Shown piece by piece: positions 24,456 through 32,141 of a stretch of DNA of 48,904 nt. The DNA is from Chloroflexota bacterium (lineage in GTDB: Bacteria; Chloroflexota; Dehalococcoidia; DSGV01). A program made the position numbers and the translations under genes. The stretch spans positions 1 to 48,904 of the forward strand of contig JAJYLG010000014.1 in the NCBI GenBank assembly GCA_021787985.1. The letters run 5' to 3'. Positions within the stretch are counted from its first letter, which is position 1. Each line of letters starts with the position of its first letter. A model generated the notes under the pieces. It was not told the DNA's origin and ran no database searches. It saw only the letters and a program-made list of their open reading frames with translations.

Positions 24456-24899
24456 ATGGTCATGGAAGAGCGTGTAACCCGCCTCGAGGCCATCTACGAG
24501 CGGGTCGATCGTGAGCTCACCAGCATCGACCTGCGGATCGAGAACCTGCGCCAAGAGATGACGGTCGGCCATAACACGTTGTCCAGCCGCATGGACGCCC
24601 TGCGACAAGAGATGACTGTCGACCAGAATACGTTGTCCGGCCGCATGGACGCCCTGCGCCAAGAGATGACGGTCGGCCAGAACACGTTGTCCGGCCGCAT
24701 GGACGCCCTGCACCAAGAGATGACGGTCGGCCAGAACGCCCTGCGCCAGGAGATGGCGGCTGGCTTCAACACCTTGTCCAGCCGCATCGAGAAGGTATCC
24801 GACGAGCTGCACGCGCTGTCTCGCTTCATGTACGCGCAGTTCGTCGGCATCGTCCTCACCGTGCTAGCGGTGGTGCTCACCGCTATCTTCCGCCAATAG
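24456..24899 (+). CDS. Coiled-coil protein with 18-residue repeats and a C-terminal membrane anchor
   Basis: Unrecognised protein of 147 residues. After MEERVTRLEAIYERVD come four to five copies of an 18-residue unit, typified by RMDALRQEMTVGQNTLSG. They are encoded by 54-bp DNA repeats nearly identical to each other between about 24540 and 24780. The unit is strongly helical and coiled-coil-like. The last ~25 residues (FVGIVLTVLAVVLTAIF) form one transmembrane helix, so the rod would project from the membrane. AAAGGA lies 8 nt before ATG 24456. The gene is the main content of the DNA inserted between two copies of the cca-LOG junction. Confidence 0.75.
   Translation: MVMEERVTRLEAIYERVDRELTSIDLRIENLRQEMTVGHNTLSSRMDALRQEMTVDQNTLSGRMDALRQEMTVGQNTLSGRMDALHQEMTVGQNALRQEMAAGFNTLSSRIEKVSDELHALSRFMYAQFVGIVLTVLAVVLTAIFRQ
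24540..24780 (+). repeat. 54-bp tandem repeats inside the coiled-coil gene
   Basis: Unit CGCATGGACGCCCTGCGCCA plus about 34 more bases, repeated with few changes; one unit is shortened (near 24720-24745). The high DNA identity suggests recent expansion and possible copy-number variation. Confidence 0.75.
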
Positions 24900-25210
24900 C
24901 GACCGCCTTCGCGCCCAGCGACGCCGCCCACCTGTCGTGGCGGCCAGCCACCACGCCCACACGCCAGCCTGCTCCCGCAACATCGAGGCAGTTGCATACG
25001 GCTCCGGCAGCTCGTCAACGCGAGCTGGCCGGGAATCGGGCGCCCGCGATGGCGCCCGATTCCGAGGACGACCACGTGCCGCGCCCCATCTCCGACGAGT
25101 GCGGCACCATCGCCGAGCTCCCGGAGCACGTCCGCCCCTGGCAAGCGGGAGCGCCCATGCCGCCGGGCCTTGGGCGCGACCCCGAAACCCACATCAACGA
25201 GCGAACGGCG
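24900..25210. other. Inserted non-coding or degenerate segment with a hairpin
   Basis: Between the coiled-coil gene and the right direct repeat. An open frame from ATG 24992 runs into the repeated cca 3' end in the cca frame and stops at 25294 (100 residues, chimeric). No family is recognised, and it is probably not a functional gene. A perfect 13-bp hairpin (25032-25063) may end the coiled-coil transcript. Confidence 0.4.
25032..25063. terminator. 13-bp perfect hairpin
   Basis: GGAATCGGGCGCC (25032-25044), loop CGCGAT, and GGCGCCCGATTCC (25051-25063). It lies 133 bp after the coiled-coil stop and lacks a T-run, so the terminator role is tentative. Confidence 0.4.
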
Positions 25211-25450
25211 GGCGAGATCGGCACACTGGACGAGGCGCTGACACTGGCGCGACGCTTGCATGAGCAAGGCGAGGCGAGGCGAGGTGAGCCGTGAAGCTGA
25301 AGCTAGGTGTGATGGGTTCATCGGGCGGGGCCATCGCGCCCGAGCTGCTCGAGCAGGCGTACGTCCTTGGGCGCGCGGCCGCCCAGCGCGACCTGGTGGT
25401 CATCACCGGGGCGTGCCCAGGCGTGCCGCTGGCCGCAGCGCGCGGCGCCA
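25211..25450 (+). repeat. Direct repeat, right copy
   Basis: The partner of 24032-24271. Here the LOG part continues into the full gene, while the cca part is only the orphaned C-terminal codons (GEIGTLDEALTLARRLHEQG). Confidence 0.9.
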
Positions 25451-25875
25451 AGGACGTGGGCGGGCTCGTGGTCGGCATCTCGCCGGCGCTGAGCGAGCGC
25501 GAGCACGTGCACCGCTACCGCTCGCCGCTGGAGTACCACGACGTCATCATCTACACCGGCTCCGGCCTGATGGGCCGCGAGATCGAGAACATCCGCTCGT
25601 CCGATATGGTGGTCATCCTGGGCGGCCGTAGTGGCACGCTGGGGGAGTTCGCCATCGCGTTCGACGAGGCGAAGCTCATCGGCGGGCTGCGCGGCTCCGG
25701 CGGCATCGCCGATGAGCTGGAGAGCCTGGTCCGGATCTGCAACAAGCAGACGGGCGCGCACGTCCTCATGGACGACGACCCGGTGCGTCTGATCGGGCGA
25801 TTGGTGGACGGCTACGTGACGCACCACCGCATCCGACCCGACGTGTTTGCCGAGGACGTCGTGGCGGGGCTGTGA
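25291..25875 (+). CDS. LOG-family (lysine decarboxylase-like / TIGR00725-type) protein, intact copy
   Basis: A Rossmann-like LOG/YvdD-family protein of 194 residues. VMGSSGG at the N-terminus, VITGACPG, and LGGRSGTLGEFAIAFDEAK (the family's GG-x-GT-x-x-E motif, catalytic Glu in GEF) are present. LOG proteins are phosphoribohydrolases that cleave nucleoside monophosphates at the N-glycosidic bond; members of this branch are mostly uncharacterised. GTG 25291 follows GAGGCGAGGTGAGCC. The stop overlaps the MBL-hydrolase start (GTGA). A truncated copy lies 1179 bp upstream. Confidence 0.82.
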   Translation: MKLKLGVMGSSGGAIAPELLEQAYVLGRAAAQRDLVVITGACPGVPLAAARGAKDVGGLVVGISPALSEREHVHRYRSPLEYHDVIIYTGSGLMGREIENIRSSDMVVILGGRSGTLGEFAIAFDEAKLIGGLRGSGGIADELESLVRICNKQTGAHVLMDDDPVRLIGRLVDGYVTHHRIRPDVFAEDVVAGL

Positions 25876-27248
25876 GCGTCCGACTCACATTCCTCGGCGC
25901 GGCCGGCACCGTCACCGGCTCGCGATTCCTGCTCGACCATCACGGCCGGCGCGTCCTGATCGACTGCGGCCTCTTTCAGGGCGTCAAGCGGCTGCGCCTC
26001 GCCAACTGGGGCACTCCGCCCGTCGACCCCGACGAGCTCGACGCCATCGTCCTCACTCACGCCCACATCGACCATTCAGGCTACCTGCCTCGCATGTACG
26101 CGCTCGGCTACCGCGGCCCCGTTCACACAACGGATGCCACCGCCGATCTGCTGGAGATCCTGCTGGCGGACGCCGGGAAGCTCCAGGAGGAAGAGGCCGA
26201 GTACGCCAACCGTAAGGGCTATTCGAGACACCTCCCGGCGTTGCCGCTCTTCACCCGCGATGACGGCGTCGCGGCGGCCCGCCTCGTTCGGCGCCATCGC
26301 CTCGGCGACCCTGCCGGGGTGCTGCCCGGCATCGAGGTTGTCTACTACCCGGCCGGACACATCCTGGGGGCGGCCTCGGTGCTGCTTTCTATCCAGGGCA
26401 CACCCCGCCTCCTGGTCAGCGGCGACCTCGGCCCCGCCCACCCGCTGATGCTCAGGCCGGCCGCGGTCGCGCGGTCCGCGCCGGCCCTGCTGCTCGAATC
26501 CACCTACGGCAACCGCATCCGGCCGCCGGACAACGCTGCCGAGCACCTGCAGCAGGTGGTCAATGCCGCCGCCCGGCGGCGAGGCGTGCTGGTCGTACCG
26601 GCGTTCGCCGTCGGCCGTGCGCAGGAGGTGCTCTATCTGCTTCGCAGTCTGGAGGACGCGGGGCGCATCCCCGAGCTGCCTGTCTTCCTCGACAGCCCGA
26701 TGGCCAGTGAGGCTGCGCGGGTCTTCGCGCGTCACCCGGACGAGCACGCCGCCACGCTGGACGACCGGCGGGGGAAGAAGTCTCTGGTGCCGCATCGCTT
26801 CAAAGCCACCGAGACGGTGGACGAGTCCAAGGCGATCAACGGCGCAGGCCCGCCGCACGTCATCGTGGCTGGGTCCGGCATGGCAACGGGCGGCCGCGTC
26901 CTCCACCATCTGCGCAGGCTGCTGCCCGACCCATCCACCACGGTGCTGCTCGTCGGCTACCAGGCGGCCGAGACGCGCGGCCGCCGCCTGCTGGAGGGCG
27001 CGCAGTTCCTCAAGATGCACGGCGAGTGGGTCCCGGTGCGCGCCCACTTGGAGCACATCGACACGCTCTCGGCGCACGCCGACCAGCGCGACCTGCTGCG
27101 CTGGGTTCGCAATCTGCCGCAGCCGCCCGAGCGCGTCTTTCTGGTGCACGGCGAGCCGGCCGGGCTGGAAGGCCTGCGCACCGCGCTGCACCACGAGCTG
27201 GGACTGTCCGCGGACGTTGCCGGCGAAGGCGACGTGGTCGAGCTGTGA
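25872..27248 (+). CDS. Metallo-beta-lactamase/beta-CASP RNA hydrolase (CPSF-like)
   Basis: This 458-residue protein belongs to the beta-CASP nuclease family related to CPSF73/YSH1-type RNA processing enzymes. The metal-binding site is THAHIDHSG (H63, H65, D67, H68), followed by GHILGAASV (third His) and SGDLG (bridging Asp). The beta-CASP cap spans ~200-370 with VPAFAVGRAQEVLYLL and VIVAGSGMATGGR. The final motif FLVHGEP and DTLSAHADQ complete the active site. It would cut RNA in the cytoplasm, though its target is unknown. GTG 25872 overlaps the LOG stop. The distance to the yajC promoter suggests that it ends this operon. Confidence 0.9.
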   Translation: MSVRLTFLGAAGTVTGSRFLLDHHGRRVLIDCGLFQGVKRLRLANWGTPPVDPDELDAIVLTHAHIDHSGYLPRMYALGYRGPVHTTDATADLLEILLADAGKLQEEEAEYANRKGYSRHLPALPLFTRDDGVAAARLVRRHRLGDPAGVLPGIEVVYYPAGHILGAASVLLSIQGTPRLLVSGDLGPAHPLMLRPAAVARSAPALLLESTYGNRIRPPDNAAEHLQQVVNAAARRRGVLVVPAFAVGRAQEVLYLLRSLEDAGRIPELPVFLDSPMASEAARVFARHPDEHAATLDDRRGKKSLVPHRFKATETVDESKAINGAGPPHVIVAGSGMATGGRVLHHLRRLLPDPSTTVLLVGYQAAETRGRRLLEGAQFLKMHGEWVPVRAHLEHIDTLSAHADQRDLLRWVRNLPQPPERVFLVHGEPAGLEGLRTALHHELGLSADVAGEGDVVEL

Positions 27249-27281
27249 ACGCGCTGCCGCGACCCTGACGTCGCGGTGCCC

Positions 27282-27287
27282 TACACT
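27282..27287 (+). promoter_or_regulatory. Putative -10 of yajC-secDF
   Basis: TACACT in the 84-bp gap after the MBL-hydrolase gene, about 45 nt before GTG 27333. No clear -35 was found. Confidence 0.45.
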
Positions 27288-27332
27288 GGATGACGGATTC
27301 GCGCCCGTACGCGTCGGGGCGGGGGGTGGAGT

Positions 27333-27704
27333 GTGCCTGGCTCGGTGTTCCTAGCCGAAACGAGCGGCATCGCGCAGATGATCCAACTCATCATCTTCGC
27401 GGTGCTGGTGCTCGGCGGGTTCTACTTCATCCTGCTGCGGCCGGCGCTGCAGCAGCAACGCCGCGCGAAGCGAGACCTGGCGACGTTGCGTCCCGGCGAC
27501 GAGATCCTCACCGCCGGCGGGCTCATCGCGACCGTACGTGATGTGGTCCAGGGCGAGCACGGCGAGGTGGAGCTGCTGCTCGAGCTGGGCGGCGTCATCG
27601 TGCGGGCCGCGCCCTCGGTGCTCGTCAAGCGGATGCGGACCGCACCGCGCAAGGACTCAACGGAAGAGACCACCGGCTCCGGTCAGACCGGGGTCATCGG
27701 ATAG
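27333..27704 (+). CDS. yajC: Preprotein translocase subunit YajC
   Basis: A small inner-membrane protein of 123 residues with one transmembrane helix (LIIFAVLVLGGFYFILL) followed by the YajC pattern RPALQQQRR, then LRPGDEILTAGGLIATV and a short beta domain. YajC associates with SecDF during protein export. GTG 27333 has GGGGGGTGGAG upstream; ATG 27378 just before the helix is an alternative but lacks a ribosome-binding site. It lies 6 bp before secDF, which confirms the identity. Confidence 0.9.
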   Translation: MPGSVFLAETSGIAQMIQLIIFAVLVLGGFYFILLRPALQQQRRAKRDLATLRPGDEILTAGGLIATVRDVVQGEHGEVELLLELGGVIVRAAPSVLVKRMRTAPRKDSTEETTGSGQTGVIG

Positions 27705-27710
27705 GAGCAG

Positions 27711-30158
27711 ATGATCAACTACTTGCGCGAGGTTTTTCGCAACCGCGCCCGCGTCTGGTTCATCCTGATCGCCCTGGTGACGACGTTCTGCATCTATGTC
27801 GTCTGGCCGAACCAGCCCAAGAAGTACCTGCCAGGGTTCATCCCCTGGCCGAGCGGCGCCGGGCTGCACCTCGGCGGGCTCGATCGCCGCGAGATGCGGC
27901 TCGGCCTCGACCTGAAGGGCGGCACCCGCGTCGTGGTGGCCGCGGACCTTGCCGGCCGCCCAGCCGACGAGATCAACAGCACCATGAAGACCGTGGTCGG
28001 CATCCTCGAGCGCCGGGTGAACGCGCTTGGCGTGTCCGAGACCCAGATCACGCGCGAGGGCACGGACCGCGTGGCCGTCGAGATCCCCGGGCTCACCGCC
28101 GATCAGGCGCTGCGGCTGGTTGGAACCACGGCCCAACTGGAGTTCAAGGAGCTCGCGACGCCGATCAGCCTCACGCCGGGAGCCCCCAACTACCTTCCAG
28201 GGCCCTATTGCCAGACGGTCAAGGATTGGAAGCCAGCCACGGCGGTCGGCAACGGCGGCCAGACCAAGACGCTCACCGGCTCGTTCCTGAAGTCGAACGC
28301 GCGCTTGACCGCCGACCAGAACGGGCTCCCGGCCGTGGGCATCCAGTTCAACTCCGAGGGCGCGAGCATGTTCTCCCAGATCACGCAGCGGGAGCTGCAG
28401 CAGCCCGTCGGTATCTTCCTGGACAACCAGTGCATCTCCGCTCCGGTGGTGCAGAGCCACATCAGCGACGGCAACGCCATCATCACCGGCCTGCAGGTGG
28501 ACACCGGCAAGACCCTGGCCGCCCAGCTCAACGCCGGGGCGCTGCCGGTCCCCCTCCACGTGGTCGAGGAGAGCCAGGTGGACGCGACGCTCGGCTCCGA
28601 CTCAGTGTCGCGCAGCGTCCTGGCCGGGTTCATCGGCTTCGGCGTCGTCGCACTGTTCATGATCCTCTACTACCGGCTGCCCGGCGTGCTCGCGGCGCTG
28701 GCGCTGATGACCTACGCGTCGGTGGTGCTCGCCATCTTCAAGCTTGTCCCGGTGACCCTGAGCCTGGCCGGTGTCGCGGCGTTCGTGCTCTCTATTGGCA
28801 TGGCGGTCGACGCCAACATCCTCATCTTTGAGCGCACAAAAGAGGAGTTACGTACCGGCAAGTCGTTGACCGCGGCCATCGATGCCGGATTCAGCCGCGC
28901 ATGGCCGTCGATCCGCGACTCGAACGCGTCGACGCTGATCACCAGCGGCATCCTCTACTGGTTCGGCGATCAGTTCGGGAACTCGCTGATCAAGGGCTTC
29001 GCGCTGACGCTGGCCATCGGCGTCGTGGTGAGCCTCTTCTCCGCCATCCTGGTGACGCGGACCTACCTGCGCCTGATCATCGGGACTCGCTCGGCGCGCA
29101 ACCTCTGGCTCTTTGGAGCGCAGCGGCTCGCGCCGCTCCCCGAAGGGGCGCCGCGGCCGAAGCTGCCCGGCTGGCTCAACCTGGTGGGGAAGCGCAAGTG
29201 GTACTACGTCCTCTCGGTCGCGATCATGGTCCCGGGCCTGATCTCGCTCGCGGCGCCGCCGCACCTGCGCCCCGGGATCGAGTTCACCAGCGGCACCACG
29301 TTCACGCTCAAGTTCTCCAACCCGCCGAGCTCGCCGGCGCTGCTCTCCGAGCTGTCGCGCCTCGGCTACGGCGACGCGCAGGTGCAGAAGTCCGGCTCCA
29401 ACGCGTTCATCGTGCGAACCCGTCCGCTCGAGGCGGCGACCAGCCGTCCGGTCACCGGCCCCGCCCCGCCCAGTGACCTCGACCGCATCCGGGCGGACCT
29501 GGCGAACAAGTTCAACTCGCAGGTCACGGTGCCCGAGCTCTCGACCGTGTCACCGATCGTGAGCGCGCAGATCGTGCGCCAAGCGGCAATCGCGGTGCTG
29601 GTCGCCACCTTGGGCATCCTGTTGTACATCGCCTTCGCCTTCCGGCAGGTCAAGCACCCGGTGCGCTACGGTACGTGCGCGGTGATCGCCTTGCTGCACG
29701 ACGTGGTCGTGGTCGTCGGGCTGTTCTCGATCTTCGGGCGGCTCTTCCACACCCAGGTGGACACCTTATTCCTGACCGCCGTCCTCACCGTCATCGGTTT
29801 CTCGGTCCACGACACGATCGTGGTCTTCGACCGCATTCGCGAGAACCTGCACCGCTCGCACGACACGTTCTTCGATCACACCGTGAACGAGAGCCTGATC
29901 CAGACGCTCGACCGCTCGGTCAACACCAGCATGACGGTGCTGTTCGCGCTGCTGGCGCTGCTGCTGTTCGGCGGCGTAACGATCCACGAGTTCGTGCTCG
30001 CGCTGCTGATCGGCATCGCCTCCGGCACGTACTCGTCGATCGCCATCGCCAGCCAGTTGCTGGTGGAGTGGCACCACGGCAACTTCAGCCGGCCGTTCCG
30101 CCGGCTGCGCAACCAGCTCCGCCGGCGTGCACCGTCCGTGGCCCAGCCGGCGCCCTGA
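27711..30158 (+). CDS. secDF: Protein translocase SecD-SecF fusion
   Basis: A fused membrane protein of 815 residues that uses the proton gradient to help pull exported proteins through SecYEG. The SecD half (~1-455) has a first helix, RLGLDLKGGTRVVV, a periplasmic domain and five helices including GMAVDANILIFERTKEE. The SecF half (from about RKWYYVLSVAIMVPG, ~485) has its own first helix, then PGIEFTSGT, then five helices with GFSVHDTIVVFDRIREN, the SecF signature. ATG 27711 is preceded by AGGAG at very short spacing. A strong hairpin follows at 30188. Confidence 0.96.
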   Translation: MINYLREVFRNRARVWFILIALVTTFCIYVVWPNQPKKYLPGFIPWPSGAGLHLGGLDRREMRLGLDLKGGTRVVVAADLAGRPADEINSTMKTVVGILERRVNALGVSETQITREGTDRVAVEIPGLTADQALRLVGTTAQLEFKELATPISLTPGAPNYLPGPYCQTVKDWKPATAVGNGGQTKTLTGSFLKSNARLTADQNGLPAVGIQFNSEGASMFSQITQRELQQPVGIFLDNQCISAPVVQSHISDGNAIITGLQVDTGKTLAAQLNAGALPVPLHVVEESQVDATLGSDSVSRSVLAGFIGFGVVALFMILYYRLPGVLAALALMTYASVVLAIFKLVPVTLSLAGVAAFVLSIGMAVDANILIFERTKEELRTGKSLTAAIDAGFSRAWPSIRDSNASTLITSGILYWFGDQFGNSLIKGFALTLAIGVVVSLFSAILVTRTYLRLIIGTRSARNLWLFGAQRLAPLPEGAPRPKLPGWLNLVGKRKWYYVLSVAIMVPGLISLAAPPHLRPGIEFTSGTTFTLKFSNPPSSPALLSELSRLGYGDAQVQKSGSNAFIVRTRPLEAATSRPVTGPAPPSDLDRIRADLANKFNSQVTVPELSTVSPIVSAQIVRQAAIAVLVATLGILLYIAFAFRQVKHPVRYGTCAVIALLHDVVVVVGLFSIFGRLFHTQVDTLFLTAVLTVIGFSVHDTIVVFDRIRENLHRSHDTFFDHTVNESLIQTLDRSVNTSMTVLFALLALLLFGGVTIHEFVLALLIGIASGTYSSIAIASQLLVEWHHGNFSRPFRRLRNQLRRRAPSVAQPAP

Positions 30159-30187
30159 CGCGGAACGACGTCCGGCCCAGATCAACA

Positions 30188-30220
30188 GGGCGTCCCGGGT
30201 GGCTGGCCCCCGGGACGCCC
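30188..30220. terminator. Bidirectional hairpin between secDF and ilvD
   Basis: Perfect 12-bp stem (GGGCGTCCCGGG with CCCGGGACGCCC) with a 9-nt loop, placed between two convergent genes 30 bp from each stop. Confidence 0.75.
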
Positions 30221-30252
30221 CTCGATCGTGCCGCTGAGCCCGGCGTCGGGCG

Positions 30253-31941
30253 CTAGCCCGCGCCCGGGTCGCGAAGCACCGCGCCGGTGTTCGCCGAGGT
30301 GACCATCGCGGCGTAGCGGCGCAAGTAGGCGCTTGTCACGCGCGGCCTCCACTCTGGGAGGCGAGACAGCCGCTCCCGGATCTCGTCGTCGCTCAGCTCT
30401 ACGTCCAGCCGGTGCTTCGGGATATCGATCCGGATCCGGTCCCCGTGGCGCAGCGCGGCGATCGGGCCGCGGGCCGCGGCCTCGGGAGACACATGTCCGA
30501 TGCAGGCTCCGCGCGTGCCGCCGCTAAACCGCCCATCGGTGATCAGCGCCACTTGCTCGCCCAGCCCCTGGCCGGCGATGGCGGACGTCGGGGCGAGCAT
30601 CTCCTGCATCCCCGGCCCGCCGCGTGGACCTTCGTTGCGGATGACCACCACCTCGCCCGCCTGCGCCTCGCCCGCGAGGATGCCATCAACCGCCTGCTCC
30701 TGCGACTCGTAGATCCGCGCCGCCCCGCTGAACACCTGCATGCCCGGGGCGACGGCCGCCGTCTTCACCACCGCGCCTTCCGGCGCCAGATTCCCGTACA
30801 GGATCGCCAGTCCTCCCTGCTCGCTGTACGGCCGCTCGACCGTGCGGATGACGCGGCCGTCCGGCGCCGGGGCGGCGGCCACGTTCTCGCCCAGGGTGCG
30901 CAGCGTGACCGTCGGCCGATCGAGGCTGAGCGTGCCCGGCCGCCGCGCTATCTCCTTGAGGATCGCCGAGATGCCGCCGCCGCGGCCGACGTCCTCCATG
31001 TGGACGGTCGGCTCGGACGGCGCCACCTTGCAGACGCAGGGCACGCGGGCGGCGACCTCGTTCAGCCGCGACAGCGGGTAGTCGATGCCTGCCTCATGCG
31101 CGATGGCGATGGTGTGCAACACCGTGTTCGTCGACCCTCCCATCGCCATGTCGAGCGCGAACGCGTTGTCGATCGAGTCGGCGTTGACGATCTTGCGCGG
31201 CGTGAGGTCTGCATCGACCAGACGGAGGATCTGCTGGGCGGCGCGCCGGTAGAGGTCCTTGCGCTCCTCACTCTCGGCCAGGATGGTGCCGTTGCCCGGC
31301 AGCGCCATGCCCAGCGCCTCCATCAGGCAGTTCATCGAGTTGGCGGTGAACATGCCAGAGCACGAACCGCAGCCTGGGCAGCTCACCTCTTCCAGCACCT
31401 GCAGCTCTTCCCGTGTGATCTTGCCAGCGCTGACCGCGCCCACCCCTTCGAAGACCGTGATCAGGTCGCTGGACCGTCCGTCGGGCAGCCGGCCGGCGCG
31501 CATGGGACCGCCTGAGACGAACACGGCTGGGATGTCGAGGCGCATCGCCGCCATCAGCATGCCGGGCACGATCTTGTCGCAGTTGGGGATGCACACCATG
31601 CCATCGAACTGGTGCGCCGCCACCATCGTCTCCACCGAGTCGGCGATCAGCTCGCGGCTCGGCAAGGAGTACTTCATCCCCAGATGGCCCATGGCGATGC
31701 CGTCGTCGACACCGATGGTGTTGAACTCGAACGGCACGCCGCCTGCCTCCCGGATCGCCTCCTTGACGATCCGCCCCACCGCCTGCAGATGGGCGTGACC
31801 CGGAACGATATCGACGTACGAATTGACGACCGCGATGAACGGCTTGTCGAAATCGCTCGCATCGCGGATCACGCCGGTGGCGCGCAGGAGCGCCCGGTGG
31901 GGCGCGCGCTCGTAGCCCTTCTTGATCGCGTCGCTCCGCAT
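30253..31941 (-). CDS. ilvD: Dihydroxy-acid dehydratase
   Basis: An Fe-S dehydratase of 562 residues that makes the 2-oxo acids leading to valine, isoleucine, leucine and pantothenate. Cluster ligands are in VCIPNCDK (C117, C121) and [17 protein letters not shown]. The substrate-binding stretches GGSTNTVLH and [20 protein letters not shown] are also typical. The length is normal for the family. The start ATG 31941 follows GAGGAAGGAAGGG. It stands alone on the minus strand, divergent from the 32142 gene over 200 bp. I looked for a T-box or attenuator in that gap and saw none. Confidence 0.96.
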   Translation of the reverse strand: MRSDAIKKGYERAPHRALLRATGVIRDASDFDKPFIAVVNSYVDIVPGHAHLQAVGRIVKEAIREAGGVPFEFNTIGVDDGIAMGHLGMKYSLPSRELIADSVETMVAAHQFDGMVCIPNCDKIVPGMLMAAMRLDIPAVFVSGGPMRAGRLPDGRSSDLITVFEGVGAVSAGKITREELQVLEEVSCPGCGSCSGMFTANSMNCLMEALGMALPGNGTILAESEERKDLYRRAAQQILRLVDADLTPRKIVNADSIDNAFALDMAMGGSTNTVLHTIAIAHEAGIDYPLSRLNEVAARVPCVCKVAPSEPTVHMEDVGRGGGISAILKEIARRPGTLSLDRPTVTLRTLGENVAAAPAPDGRVIRTVERPYSEQGGLAILYGNLAPEGAVVKTAAVAPGMQVFSGAARIYESQEQAVDGILAGEAQAGEVVVIRNEGPRGGPGMQEMLAPTSAIAGQGLGEQVALITDGRFSGGTRGACIGHVSPEAAARGPIAALRHGDRIRIDIPKHRLDVELSDDEIRERLSRLPEWRPRVTSAYLRRYAAMVTSANTGAVLRDPGAG

Positions 31942-32141
31942 TCAGCAAGCCCTTCCTTCCTCAAAGCTCTGTGCGCACAGCGTATCCGCGTGCCAGGCGA
32001 CCGGCAACCGACGCCCGAGCTCGACCGTATCGGGCAATACCCCCGGCCGCGGCAGGCGCTCGGTCCTGGCGGGGGAATACGCCATCTGTCGGAGTGCCCG
32101 TTGCGATGCCTCGCGTTATTCTGGGGCCGTAGGTAGGGGGA

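Noticed and set aside
24992-25294. A 100-residue gene before the intact LOG gene
   Set aside because: Its second half is the duplicated tail of cca read in the cca frame, and the first half has no recognisable family; probably a by-product of the duplication.
27290-27541. Leaderless ATG frame at 27290 upstream of yajC
   Set aside because: It is only 2 nt from the -10, out of frame with yajC and lacks any domain; YajC motifs lie in the overlapping frame.
31942-32141. T-box or attenuator upstream of ilvD
   Set aside because: No T-box core, no run of Leu/Val/Ile codons and no terminator/antiterminator pair could be seen.
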